From: Ignavibacteriaceae bacterium
GTDB lineage: Bacteria > Bacteroidota > Ignavibacteria > Ignavibacteriales > Ignavibacteriaceae
Assembly: GCA_023231105.1 (NCBI GenBank)
Contig: JALNWB010000001.1
Span: forward strand, 1-64,000
Length of the DNA: 64,000 nucleotides
Direction: 5' to 3'
This document shows positions 23,432 through 32,316 of this stretch, in pieces. Each line of letters starts with the position of its first letter. Position 1 is the first letter of the stretch. Below the pieces are notes generated by a model that was not told where the DNA came from, did no database searches, and saw only the letters and a program-made list of their open reading frames with translations. The translations under genes and the position numbers were made by a program.

Positions 23432-24454
23432 ATGGCGCGTCCGACAAAAGTAGGGATAAGTTATTTCCCATATAACGTTGACTTTTATGAAGATGAGAAA
23501 ACTGAATTTATCCCGGCTAAGTACGGATTGATTGGGGAGGCAATTACAGCAAGATTGCTCGAACGTATTTACCGAAACGGATATTTAACGAAATGGGACG
23601 AAGATGTTAAGGTTTTGTTTGTAAGCAAATTGAGAGCGCCGGGATGTGATAATTTGAGTGAAATTGTTGACGGGGTTATAACAGAATTATTGAAAAGAGA
23701 TTTTTTTAGTAAAGAGTTATTTGACAAGTACAAGGTTTTAACCGGGAGAGGAATACAAAAAAGGTATCTTAAAATTTGTGCCGATGCAAAGCGGAAACAT
23801 AGTGTTATTAGTCATGAATATAATTTGATTGATGAAGAGGAAACACCGAAAGTAACAACATTTGAGTTATTTCCAGAGGAAACCCCAATTACCACCGGAG
23901 TAATACCGGAGGAAACCACCATTAACACGGGAAATGCACCGGAGTTTAGTACACAAAGTAAAGTAAAGAAAACTATAGAAAACAAAAGTAAAGAAGAGGA
24001 AACAAAAGCAGATGAAACTCCTTACTTCTTTACGTTTTCAAATTTTAACGATCTTTACTTTTTACAAGCAGCATTAAATGACATGATAGGGCACTACTGT
24101 TGGGAGTTGGATATAACAAAATCGGTAAGGACAAGGCTGTTTAATATCATTTCTGAGAGTGTTTTTCCTCGAGATAGATGTTACAAAATTGCACTTAATG
24201 TTTTTATCGAGTACAAAGATTTTACAGCAGAACAGAAAAACTTCCGGTATCTTTTTTCAAGGATTGAAGGAAAGATTGAGGATGCAATAATTATTTACCG
24301 CGAAGAATTGGCAGAGTTGGATAAGAATAAAGAGAAAATTGAAGCGGAAAAGATGCTGCACAATAACGAAGAAAGTCCACCAGGAGAAGAAAGTTTTAGT
24401 TCGATTCTTAAGGGAATGATTAATTCAAAAAGCATAGCGGAGAAAAAGGTATGA
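23432..24454 (+). CDS. DUF4373 (Lin1244/Lin1753-like) replication-associated protein
   Basis: 340 residues. The N terminus GISYFPYNVDFYEDEKTEFI and KYGLIGEAITARLLERIYRN match the Lin1244/Lin1753 N-terminal domain common in phage replication or primosome-like proteins. A Thr/Glu-rich linker (155-205) leads to a C-terminal domain (PYFFTFSNFNDLYFLQ, ending near 320). No DnaC or DnaB partner is seen in the window. Possible replication initiation role, inferred from the family. Confidence 0.72.
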   Translation: MARPTKVGISYFPYNVDFYEDEKTEFIPAKYGLIGEAITARLLERIYRNGYLTKWDEDVKVLFVSKLRAPGCDNLSEIVDGVITELLKRDFFSKELFDKYKVLTGRGIQKRYLKICADAKRKHSVISHEYNLIDEEETPKVTTFELFPEETPITTGVIPEETTINTGNAPEFSTQSKVKKTIENKSKEEETKADETPYFFTFSNFNDLYFLQAALNDMIGHYCWELDITKSVRTRLFNIISESVFPRDRCYKIALNVFIEYKDFTAEQKNFRYLFSRIEGKIEDAIIIYREELAELDKNKEKIEAEKMLHNNEESPPGEESFSSILKGMINSKSIAEKKV

Positions 24455-24651
24455 CAACATGGCATTGTTCTTCGAATAACCCCACAACGTGGAGGAGTGA
24501 TAATGGAGACCTTATCCGGCGTATGAAAAGTGGAGAATGGGAATATAGAACTACTGATATGCCTAGGGGATTTTGGTTGAAAGAGCGATCAAGAAAAACA
24601 GCTATTGAAGAAGTGGAAAAACTATTAAATAAAACGGAGAAAAAAGTATGA
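24451..24651 (+). CDS. Small hypothetical protein
   Basis: 66 residues, coupled by ATGA overlap at both ends. Trp-rich (SGEWEYRTTDMPRGFWLKER). Unknown. Confidence 0.5.
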   Translation: MTTWHCSSNNPTTWRSDNGDLIRRMKSGEWEYRTTDMPRGFWLKERSRKTAIEEVEKLLNKTEKKV

Positions 24652-25064
24652 GTTTAGAAAAAGTATTTAACCGGAAACAAGTGAAAGAGATTGCAGAACA
24701 AATACCTATGACCATTGGAGAGATGCAAAGAATGTTCAGTGATTACGGGATACGAGTATTTAACACAGAGACAAACGAGCTTGAAATTGCGACTATACAC
24801 ACGGCAACAACCGCTGATTTGCTGAGTGTGATTAAATATTATGAGGATAATTTAACCCGCATAGCCAAAGAGAATACAGAAGAACAAGAACGTATAATCA
24901 GAATTGATGAAAGGATAAAAACATTCAAGTCTGCACAGGCGGTTTGGGGTTTTAATTTTCAAATTCCTATTGCAGAGAATGAAAGTTTGTTGGAAAGACT
25001 AAAATACGAACAGACACACAACCCACTTGCAACAGATGAAGGAGAAAAAGACAATGGGAAATGA
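24648..25064 (+). CDS. Hypothetical helical protein
   Basis: 138 residues, helical, with a predicted coiled coil at 60-95 (YEDNLTRIAKENTEEQERII). Follows the previous gene by ATGA and overlaps the next by 11 nt. Unknown. Confidence 0.5.
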   Translation: MSLEKVFNRKQVKEIAEQIPMTIGEMQRMFSDYGIRVFNTETNELEIATIHTATTADLLSVIKYYEDNLTRIAKENTEEQERIIRIDERIKTFKSAQAVWGFNFQIPIAENESLLERLKYEQTHNPLATDEGEKDNGK

Positions 25065-25449
25065 AGAAGATTGTTTGTTAAGAGCAATGAAGGAAGATGA
25101 TATTATCGCTTCCGAAAATACTCCGATTATGGAGAAAGCAAGTAGAGAGAGAACGGAGAAAATTGCCCCAATTATTTGGGAGAAACGTTACAGCACAACT
25201 GAAGCTGACGATAAGTTTGGAAGATGGATGAGGATAGGCAGAATAAATGAAATGACGGTAGCAATTATTACCAAAGCTGTTCACTTAGAGAAAATAAAAT
25301 ATGTTGTAAAGCTCCCGAATAATAAAGGAGATGAAAGTTTGCAAAGCGATATCATAGTGAACAGCGAGAACGAAGCAATGTTAGAAGCTGAGAAGTTTAT
25401 TGCCGGGTATGTTGCAAATTTTAGAAAAATGGAAGTGATTGGAAAATAG
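25054..25449 (+). CDS. Hypothetical protein
   Basis: 131 residues from the ATG at 25054, chosen because GAAGGAG lies ahead of it; the frame is open a little further upstream. Charged alpha/beta protein (EKIKYVVKLPNNKGDESLQS). It is the last gene before a gap carrying the bipartite motif, so it probably ends the early block. Confidence 0.5.
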   Translation: MGNEEDCLLRAMKEDDIIASENTPIMEKASRERTEKIAPIIWEKRYSTTEADDKFGRWMRIGRINEMTVAIITKAVHLEKIKYVVKLPNNKGDESLQSDIIVNSENEAMLEAEKFIAGYVANFRKMEVIGK

Positions 25450-25479
25450 TTTTTGTAAATAATTAAAAAATGAAATAAG

Positions 25480-25509
25480 TTAACACATGTAATTTTTAAT
25501 AAATTAACA
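25480..25509 (+). promoter_or_regulatory. Bipartite motif (TTAACACATG, then TTAACA)
   Basis: TTAACACATG at 25480-25489 and TTAACA at 25504-25509. AGGAG starts only 2 nt later and the ATG is at 25523, so if this is a promoter the mRNA leader would be about 8 nt or the RBS would lie outside the transcript. This is the copy that most strains the promoter reading. Confidence 0.6.
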
Positions 25510-25522
25510 TAGGAGCTGAAGC

Positions 25523-25852
25523 ATGGAAAAAAGAATGAGAACTAAGCCGCGATTTGATGTTGAAGAGATCAAAAAAATATTTTCCGAATTAACGAACAAG
25601 GGGAAAACACAAGGGGAGATTACGACAAAGATAGTTACCAGGTGGAGACGGGGAGAGTTGAAAAGGATTGAGGTAAACAACGAAGACTTAGGCGTAAGCC
25701 AACGCCATTTTTACGAATCGAAAATAATAAAAGTTCTGTTGATGAGCGGGAGATTTCGCCCAAATTTTACCGGACGGTTAGAGTTTGAGATTACAACAAA
25801 TGAAGGCACGGCTAAGAAAGTACATTATCAAATAAGCAATTTTATTATTTAA
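25523..25852 (+). CDS. Hypothetical HTH-like protein
   Basis: 109 residues, basic. Residues 12-60 have a HTH-like look (VEEIKKIFSELTNKGKTQGE; LGVSQRHFYESKIIKVLLMS). A candidate regulator or replication accessory at the head of the SSB operon. Confidence 0.5.
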   Translation: MEKRMRTKPRFDVEEIKKIFSELTNKGKTQGEITTKIVTRWRRGELKRIEVNNEDLGVSQRHFYESKIIKVLLMSGRFRPNFTGRLEFEITTNEGTAKKVHYQISNFII

Positions 25853-25865
25853 CAAAGAAGTGAAT

Positions 25866-26282
25866 ATGTCATTTACATTAAATCAGGTTACACTATTAGG
25901 AACGTTGGGGAAAGATTGCGAGACGAGAACAGCGGGGTCAAGCACTGTCTCATCATTTAGTATTGCAACGGAAAGAAGTTGGAAGGATAAAGCCGGAGAG
26001 TGGAAAAAGGAAACGGACTGGCATAACATTACAGTTTGGAACCCCTCAGATTACATAAAGGAGAGATTGAAAAAAGGGGCAAAGGTTTTAGTTACCGGAG
26101 AAATGCGAACTGACAAATATGAGAAAGATGGGGTAACTCACTACAATACCAAAGTTGTAGCAAAGCAAGTTATTACGTTGGACCGGAAAGGTGAGGCGCA
26201 AAGCGAAAGCGGCGAACAAAGTCATCAGGAAGAAGAGCGCGGAGAATTACAACCAGGAACGGAAGAAGACCTTCCATTTTAA
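25866..26282 (+). CDS. ssb: Single-stranded DNA-binding protein
   Basis: 138 residues from the ATG at 25866, with AAGAAG 7 nt upstream; the GTG at 25860 is too close to it. OB fold of the SSB family: NQVTLLGTLGKDCETRTAGS, FSIATERSWKDKAGEWKKET, DWHNITVWN, GAKVLVTGEMRTDKYEKDG. An acidic tail ends in DLPF, the conserved tip that recruits partner proteins. Supports the recombination/replication module. Confidence 0.95.
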   Translation: MSFTLNQVTLLGTLGKDCETRTAGSSTVSSFSIATERSWKDKAGEWKKETDWHNITVWNPSDYIKERLKKGAKVLVTGEMRTDKYEKDGVTHYNTKVVAKQVITLDRKGEAQSESGEQSHQEEERGELQPGTEEDLPF

Positions 26283-26326
26283 AAAAAATAACAAAATTCA
26301 AACAACAAAACACAAAGGAACGTACT

Positions 26327-27211
26327 ATGAAAAAGTTACTCATTTCAATCTTGGCATTTATTTTTTCACCGATAATCAACACGATAAAGGAGGTAGGGCA
26401 TCAAATTATTGAAAGGAATCGGAATGCACTATTAGAATTAAGTATGTACGCTGAAGGTAAGATGAGGGAGTTAATGGAACGGCTTGAAAAAATTGAACAG
26501 CGACAATTGGAAACAAATTACTTTATTGGTGGAGTTGCGGCAACAAAAGATGAGGGAGCGCAATTAGGGATAATACAAGTGATGGGTAACTTATCTCAGC
26601 AGCTTAATCACATCGGAAGAAAAGCCACAATGCCGTTAATATTTACAGCCAAAGGGCTTGTTCTAAACGTTTTACAATGCAAGAAGATCATGTTTGAGTG
26701 TAATTGGGATAACATTAACGTTATGCGTTTTCTGTTAATGGTTGACGGGACTAATGCAGATACGTTTGAATATAACTTTGAAAAGATTTCGCTTGATCCG
26801 GGTTTTGAGAAGTCGGAAGATAAACCGGTATTTGATTTTGCACGGGTGTTTTTGAAAAAGCATACAACACTTACAAACGGGAAGAAGAATATCAGCATTA
26901 TTGATCACATTGCAATACATGCAAGCAGGCTGTTAATTAGCTATGTGCCGCAAAGAGACATTCTCTATCATGCAGAGATTGATATGATTTGCTTCCGATC
27001 GATCATTTCCGCAGTAACTCCTTTTTACGAAAAAGAGAAAGCGGATAGCCAAGCACGGGATAAAGCGGAAGAACCGAAAGAAATAGAACAACCGAAAGAA
27101 GAGCAGAACAGTGAAGAAAAAGTAGAACAGACTAACATTTTCCCCTTAAATGATGCGGGTAGAACAGATGTTGCAGAACAGTCCGAAAAATCAGAACAAA
27201 AAGAACAGTAG
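26327..27211 (+). CDS. Hypothetical protein with N-terminal hydrophobic segment
   Basis: 294 residues. The N terminus (KKLLISILAFIFSPIINTI) could be a membrane anchor. A helical middle (55-230) is followed by a Glu/Lys-rich low-complexity tail (230-294) containing QTNIFPL, a loose clamp-binding-like peptide. Located between SSB and the terminase small subunit. No family is recognised. Confidence 0.55.
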   Translation: MKKLLISILAFIFSPIINTIKEVGHQIIERNRNALLELSMYAEGKMRELMERLEKIEQRQLETNYFIGGVAATKDEGAQLGIIQVMGNLSQQLNHIGRKATMPLIFTAKGLVLNVLQCKKIMFECNWDNINVMRFLLMVDGTNADTFEYNFEKISLDPGFEKSEDKPVFDFARVFLKKHTTLTNGKKNISIIDHIAIHASRLLISYVPQRDILYHAEIDMICFRSIISAVTPFYEKEKADSQARDKAEEPKEIEQPKEEQNSEEKVEQTNIFPLNDAGRTDVAEQSEKSEQKEQ

Positions 27212-27230
27212 ATAAGAACGGTCTATACCT

Positions 27231-28007
27231 ATGCGGACAAAAGAATTCGACCAAGAAATAGTTGAGCTTATCAAGAAGCACACTCCCTTTCGTGAAATAA
27301 TGGAAAAATACGGCTTCAAGAGCACTTCCAAAATAGCAAGGATAAAAGCGGAGTACATTGATGAGCCAAAGGGGAAGAAGACGCGCAGGTCCAGACCGAT
27401 GAAGCAAGCGCACAAGAATAAACTTAGCCTTACGGCAAATGCTATTGCCATAACGAACAAAAGTGAAATAATTGTAAACAACGTAATTGATATTCTTGCG
27501 GGGATGAGGTACAGTGTGCTTAATCTTGAGAGCATACAAGGTGAGCAGAAAGAGAAAAGCGAAAATGTTGTAAGTGAGCTGCAAGAGTTGAACAAGAAGG
27601 TTGATACTTTCTTGGATTGTGCGACCGAGGTTAGCACAGAAGCGGGAATGATTGAGCTACAAAAAGAAAAGGATGCACTAAACAAAAGGATAGGACAGGC
27701 AATAGCTGAAGCGGGAAACTTTTATGCAAGAGATACGCTGCGGATAAAAGCAATTGCGGAGTTGAGGAATCAGTTTAAGGCATTTGTGGATTTGGAAATT
27801 GTAGCTAAGGGGCTAACGCAAGTTAAGGAAGTTTTAGACACACTATTTATAGCAATGCAAGTATTATCAGACGACACTTATGTTAGATTTAGAAACAGAG
27901 CAATCGAAATTAACGCCGTGGTTAGAGAGTTATTCGCCCAAAACGAAGAGAAGGTGGCAGAACGAAGAGAACCAACGGAAGTACACATTATCGATACAAA
28001 CGAGTAA
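27231..28007 (+). CDS. Probable terminase small subunit
   Basis: 258 residues. The N terminus resembles a HTH DNA-binding domain (HTPFREIMEKYGFKSTSKIA) and a long helical region follows. It directly precedes the large terminase gene and overlaps its open frame by 128 nt. The position, the HTH and the coiled coil fit TerS, which recognises the packaging site. Assigned mainly by context. Confidence 0.6.
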   Translation: MRTKEFDQEIVELIKKHTPFREIMEKYGFKSTSKIARIKAEYIDEPKGKKTRRSRPMKQAHKNKLSLTANAIAITNKSEIIVNNVIDILAGMRYSVLNLESIQGEQKEKSENVVSELQELNKKVDTFLDCATEVSTEAGMIELQKEKDALNKRIGQAIAEAGNFYARDTLRIKAIAELRNQFKAFVDLEIVAKGLTQVKEVLDTLFIAMQVLSDDTYVRFRNRAIEINAVVRELFAQNEEKVAERREPTEVHIIDTNE

Positions 28008-29904
28008 AAACACAATTTACCGGCGCGATGTTGGTGAGGTTGCGGACGTGATTTCTTTCCTAAGAGAATTCTTAGGGAGAGAGCCGGGCAAACTTCAGCG
28101 AGAAGCTTATCTTGCCGTTTGGGGGAACGATCCCTCTGTATGGGATAAGAAATTTCACGAAATAGTGTTGCTGGTTGGAATGAAGGGAGGGAAGAACTAT
28201 TGGGCTGAGGGTGATATTGCTTACGCAACTTACAGGATAAGCTGTTTAGAAAATCCACATGAATATTTTGGAGAAGTTACGGGATCATTGGTGCCGTATC
28301 CTCCGGAAAAAACCTTTGATCTTGTGAACGTTAGTATGGTAAACGAATTACAAGCAAAGCGAGCGTTCTTTGAAAGTGTGAAAAATGTACTGAAGCTAAC
28401 AAAAGACCCGAAAACGGGAGATAATTGGTTTGAGAGATACGCCGGGCTAGACCTTCGGGAACAGTTTGGAGATCTGAAAAAGAAAGAAATAGTTTTCCCG
28501 GTAAAGAAGAGCGGAGGAGGAAGCATAAGGCTTTTATCTTATAACAGCAGCAAACAAGCGCCGGAAGGAATACACATGCTTAGGGGTTATGCAGACGAAC
28601 TTTCGCGAGCAGAAACAAAAGTAACTTACGCGCAGGCGGAAGGATTGTTGGAGCTTCTTTTAGGCAACACAAAGGCAAGTTTTCCGGGCAACATAGGGAA
28701 AACAATGGAATGGGCTTATCCGAACGAAACAGATTTTGATTTAACAAACTACCGGTTTGAACTTTCACAAGAGTTGGACGAACAAGGGAAGTTAAAGAAT
28801 CCCGACATGTATGGAATGAAAGCCACAACCTGGGATTTTAACCCGGCAAGAACGAAAGAGATGTTTGAAAAAGAATTCAGGACAAATCCATTACGCGCGA
28901 ATTGCCGGTTTGGTTGTGTTAAGCCGATAAGCAAGGATAATTTTTACCAGCCGTATTCTTTTAAACTAAAAGAAGCTGTTGACACAAGCATAAAGAACAA
29001 AATTCATTACAAACCGAAGAAGGTTTACCGAAAATTAGACAACGGGAACACAAGCACGTTTTCAAGTATTGAAGTGCTGAAGATTGAAGGGGACAAACGC
29101 GAAAGATGCCTTGCGTATGACGCGGGGAAAACAAAGGATAGGTTTATTATCGGTTTGGGGTACGGTGAAACGATTGACGCGAAGAGGATGGAGTTGTTTA
29201 TCGATTCAGAGATTGAGGTTATTCTTACGAACAAAAAGCCGGTAATTGATGTACTTGTAATAATCGAACCAACGCCAGGTTGTCCGGTTGATTATCTTAA
29301 AATAGGCGATATCCTTTCAATCTTCTTAAAAGCATTCCCGAACATAAAATCCGCAAACAGTGATCACTTCCAGAACGAAAAATTAAGGCAGGAGATAATT
29401 GCCAAGGGGATTGATGCACAGACTTACAACTTCAGCAATAAGCAGCAAGTGAAGCTTTACGAAATGGTAAGGTGGAATACTTGGAATAACAACATTGCTA
29501 TTTGTGGAGATGATGAAGAGACGCACAAAGTACAAATTCTTTTAGTTAAAATTTCTCCCTCCGGACTTTGGGTATTGGAAGGGGAAAAGCTTATGAACTT
29601 AGGAAATAAAATCGATCACCCGGCGGGATACAGCAAGGATGTGCAGGACGTTGTAGCAATATTAAACCACGATATTATGGCGCTTGAGACGCAAGGAGTA
29701 GCAGGCATGGCAGATGGAATAGACGGACTGAGTGAAAGCAAGTTGCGGGAACTTGCAGAGCGGTTTATGGATATTAAGAGCGACTTATTAAGGGAAGAAG
29801 TTGAACCGGACAAGATGCTGAAGATGATAGCGGAAAAGATGAATCTTGACTTGCGGCGCACAGTAAAGTTAGCCGAATATGTAAGGGAAATTTATGATTA
29901 TTGA
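27880..29904 (+). CDS. terL: Terminase large subunit
   Basis: Up to 674 residues. Walker A-like GMKGGKN (about 96-102; the usual Ser/Thr is Asn), Walker B LRGYADELSRAE near 236, and the RNase H-like nuclease acids in LAYDAGKTKDRF (about 412), VIIEPTP and KDVQDVVAILN. It packages DNA into the prohead. The start is uncertain: the only ATG (27880) lies 128 nt inside the terS-like gene without an RBS, and non-AUG starts after 28007 are possible. The first 45 residues should be treated with caution. Confidence 0.88.
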   Translation: MLDLETEQSKLTPWLESYSPKTKRRWQNEENQRKYTLSIQTSKNTIYRRDVGEVADVISFLREFLGREPGKLQREAYLAVWGNDPSVWDKKFHEIVLLVGMKGGKNYWAEGDIAYATYRISCLENPHEYFGEVTGSLVPYPPEKTFDLVNVSMVNELQAKRAFFESVKNVLKLTKDPKTGDNWFERYAGLDLREQFGDLKKKEIVFPVKKSGGGSIRLLSYNSSKQAPEGIHMLRGYADELSRAETKVTYAQAEGLLELLLGNTKASFPGNIGKTMEWAYPNETDFDLTNYRFELSQELDEQGKLKNPDMYGMKATTWDFNPARTKEMFEKEFRTNPLRANCRFGCVKPISKDNFYQPYSFKLKEAVDTSIKNKIHYKPKKVYRKLDNGNTSTFSSIEVLKIEGDKRERCLAYDAGKTKDRFIIGLGYGETIDAKRMELFIDSEIEVILTNKKPVIDVLVIIEPTPGCPVDYLKIGDILSIFLKAFPNIKSANSDHFQNEKLRQEIIAKGIDAQTYNFSNKQQVKLYEMVRWNTWNNNIAICGDDEETHKVQILLVKISPSGLWVLEGEKLMNLGNKIDHPAGYSKDVQDVVAILNHDIMALETQGVAGMADGIDGLSESKLRELAERFMDIKSDLLREEVEPDKMLKMIAEKMNLDLRRTVKLAEYVREIYDY

Positions 29905-30232
29905 TGGACAAGTTAAAATGAGAGAGAAGCGGATTTGTGAATATCCGCCGTGTAATAACGAGGTAACATCTCCAAACAAAGCGGTAACACATTGCTGTTG
30001 TGAATGCGGGTGTGCTCACCGATTGTTGAAGGTGAAGAACTGTAAACAATGCGGAGGGGAAATTGATAGGAAGGGATTTATCTGTAAAAAGTGTTTTAGG
30101 GAAAATGACGAAGCGCAGCATAAAAAGGATAATGCAAAAAGAGGGGGGAGAAAGAAATCTGATTTTGAAAAGAAGTATGAAATCCCCTTACGGCATGACA
30201 TAGTTGCGCGAGCGTATGGATGGGTGAGCTAA
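29894..30232 (+). CDS. Small zinc-binding protein
   Basis: 112 residues; the ATG at 29918 is an alternative start. Cys-rich: CEYPPC, HCCCECGC, CKQCGG, CKKC, suggesting two or three zinc sites, followed by a basic tail (KKDNAKRGGRKKSDFEKKYE). It may be a HNH-like or recombination zinc protein such as NinF/NinG types, but the HNH triad is not clear. Confidence 0.55.
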   Translation: MIIDGQVKMREKRICEYPPCNNEVTSPNKAVTHCCCECGCAHRLLKVKNCKQCGGEIDRKGFICKKCFRENDEAQHKKDNAKRGGRKKSDFEKKYEIPLRHDIVARAYGWVS

Positions 30233-30249
30233 GAAGAAAATTATAAATG

Positions 30250-30279
30250 TTAATATATGATTTATCTTATATAATAACT
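30250..30279 (+). promoter_or_regulatory. Bipartite motif (TTAATATATG, then ATAACT)
   Basis: TTAATATATG (30250-30259) and ATAACT (30274-30279) with standard spacing, 14 nt ahead of the ATG at 30293 and overlapping the region where GAGGAAA serves as RBS. It heads the methyltransferase operon. Confidence 0.55.
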
Positions 30280-30292
30280 TTGAGGAAAATAT

Positions 30293-30436
30293 ATGTTAAG
30301 TTTGAAACTGAAATATAAAATTAAATACTACTACACAAAGGTTTGCCATTTGTTAGGCTTTTGCCCAAAGTGTTTTACGAATGTTAATTATACGCAAAGC
30401 GGCAAAGCTATTTGTCCCAAAGGATGCAAGTATTGA
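30293..30436 (+). CDS. Small zinc-ribbon-like protein
   Basis: 47 residues. CPKC and CPKGC knuckles (CPKCFTNVNYTQSGKAICPK) follow a basic N terminus (LKLKYKIKYYYTK). GAGGAAA precedes it. It overlaps the methyltransferase start by 13 nt, so it may be needed for coupled translation. Confidence 0.55.
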   Translation: MLSLKLKYKIKYYYTKVCHLLGFCPKCFTNVNYTQSGKAICPKGCKY

Positions 30437-32316
30437 GAAATATAATATTACAAGGGAATGTACTCGAAAGGTTGAAAGATATGGAAGCCGGAAGGGTACA
30501 CTGCATGATAACTTCACCACCTTATTATGGAGTTAGAAATTACGGAACACAGCCGCAGATATGGAAGCCGGAAGGGTACACTGCATGCGGCGAACATGAA
30601 TTTTATGAAGGGGAAAAGAAACATAATTTAGGCGGATGCAGCAGCAAAAGCACATTAAGGGATACCCCCGGACAAAAGGCAAAAGAGAATTGGGCAAAAG
30701 GTGTTAGTTGTGAGCATGAGTTTGATAATAGTATTTCTGTAAAAGACAAAGCGCAGAAAGATTTTTCAAAAAGCGGATTGAAGAATGACGGAAGACCGGA
30801 AGAAAAGAGAATAGCCACACTAATAAATTCCAAATATCATACTTGTGAACATGAGTTTGAAGAGAAAACAAATCAATTAGCTGAAGGGAAAATTGGGGCG
30901 AAGACTACTTTAGATTATGGCAACGCTAAAAACAACAATAATTCTTACGCGACTAAAAAGAAAGAATATGTTTCCGGTTTCTGTTTAAAGTGCGGTGCAT
31001 GGAAAGGGGAACTTGGACTTGAACCAACGCCGGAGCTTTACATAGAACATGTTGTACAAATCTTCCGTGAGATAAAAAGAGTATTGAGAAAGGACGGTAC
31101 GGCATGGTTGAACCTTGGCGATAGTTATTGGGGAAGCGGAAATGCAAGCGGGCACACAGAAGAAACTGAAAACTTTGGACTGAAAACCGATAGTTACGGC
31201 ACAACCAAAGGGCATACCACAAAGAAACATACCATTTTAAAACCAAAAGATCTGATAGGAATACCCTGGAGAGTTGCAATAGCTTTACAGCAAGACGGCT
31301 GGTGGTTAAGGAGCGATATAATTTGGAGCAAAAAGAACCCGATGCCGGAGAGTGTAACGGATAGACCAACAAAAGCGCATGAGTACATATTCTTGCTTAC
31401 GAAAAGTCAAAAGTATTATTACGACGCAGAAGCGATAAGAGAAGAACCGGCGAGTGGTCCAAGTGATTTGAAAAAGATGTATGAGCAGAAAGATAGGATT
31501 GGAGGGAAGACGCTTAATGCTGATGACCCGTTGTATAAAGCAAATATGTCAACCAATATAGGACAGAAACGTGGAGTTGGTGATCCTTCGGGAAGGAATA
31601 AGCGGAGTGTTTGGGAGGTAACCACAACGCCGTTTGCGGAGGCGCACTTTGCTACATTTCCTCAAAAGCTGATTGAACCTTGCATACTTGCCGGAACGAG
31701 TGAACGCGGAGTTTGTGCGGAATGCGGGAAGCCGTATGAAAGGATTTTGGAGAAAGTTTCTAAAAGAGATTTCTTGAAAGATGCAGACAAACAATACCGA
31801 AGCAGAGCAACCGAGCATCAAATAACGCCGAAAGATCAACCGAACCGAGGTTCGGTTGATAGGGTGACAAGTGTTAATGAGGATACAGAACAAAAAATGC
31901 GGATGTATAACAGCAAGTACAATGAAGCGGAGACGGGGCAGCAGCTTAACGCATTTATGAGGGAACAAACCATAGTTGCAGAAAGAGATGAGAGCAGAAT
32001 TGAAGCGGAGGAGTTGTACCCGGGTGATCCTTTAATGCAGAAAAAGTACATAAATTATATTCACGAACACGGGCAGCTAAGAAAAACCAAAACAATAGGC
32101 TGGAAGAAAACTTGCAAGTGTGAGACGGACAAAGTAAAACCGGCGATAGTGCTTGATCCTTTCTTTGGTGCCGGAACAACCGGTTTAGTTGCGCTGAGGA
32201 GCGGAAGAAATTTCATAGGGATAGAGTTGAACGAAAATTACATAAAGATTGCTGAGAAAAGGTTAGCTCCATTTATGCTAAACTTGTTCGATCAACCGGA
32301 AGAGGAGGCAGCGTAA
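30424..32316 (+). CDS. DNA methyltransferase (beta-class, SPPY type)
   Basis: 630 residues from the ATG at 30424 (a TTG 12 nt upstream is in frame). Motif IV TSPPYYGVRNYG (about 29-40) precedes motif I DPFFGAGTTGLVAL (about 578), the beta-class order. SPPY is common in N4-cytosine enzymes but also occurs in N6-adenine ones. Internal CxxC pairs (FCLKCGAW, VCAECGKPYE) may bind zinc. A 31-bp DNA repeat within the N-terminal part is read in two frames. The C terminus NLFDQPEEEAA resembles that of the small protein at 46712. Probably protects phage DNA from restriction. Confidence 0.88.
   Translation: MQVLRNIILQGNVLERLKDMEAGRVHCMITSPPYYGVRNYGTQPQIWKPEGYTACGEHEFYEGEKKHNLGGCSSKSTLRDTPGQKAKENWAKGVSCEHEFDNSISVKDKAQKDFSKSGLKNDGRPEEKRIATLINSKYHTCEHEFEEKTNQLAEGKIGAKTTLDYGNAKNNNNSYATKKKEYVSGFCLKCGAWKGELGLEPTPELYIEHVVQIFREIKRVLRKDGTAWLNLGDSYWGSGNASGHTEETENFGLKTDSYGTTKGHTTKKHTILKPKDLIGIPWRVAIALQQDGWWLRSDIIWSKKNPMPESVTDRPTKAHEYIFLLTKSQKYYYDAEAIREEPASGPSDLKKMYEQKDRIGGKTLNADDPLYKANMSTNIGQKRGVGDPSGRNKRSVWEVTTTPFAEAHFATFPQKLIEPCILAGTSERGVCAECGKPYERILEKVSKRDFLKDADKQYRSRATEHQITPKDQPNRGSVDRVTSVNEDTEQKMRMYNSKYNEAETGQQLNAFMREQTIVAERDESRIEAEELYPGDPLMQKKYINYIHEHGQLRKTKTIGWKKTCKCETDKVKPAIVLDPFFGAGTTGLVALRSGRNFIGIELNENYIKIAEKRLAPFMLNLFDQPEEEAA
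30477..30587 (+). repeat. 31-bp perfect direct repeat inside the methyltransferase gene
   Basis: Copies at 30477-30507 and 30557-30587 are identical over 31 bases, from AGATATGGAAGCC to TACACTGCATG. The 80-nt offset is not a multiple of 3, so the same DNA encodes MEAGRVHCM in the first copy and IWKPEGYTAC in the second. Confidence 0.95.
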
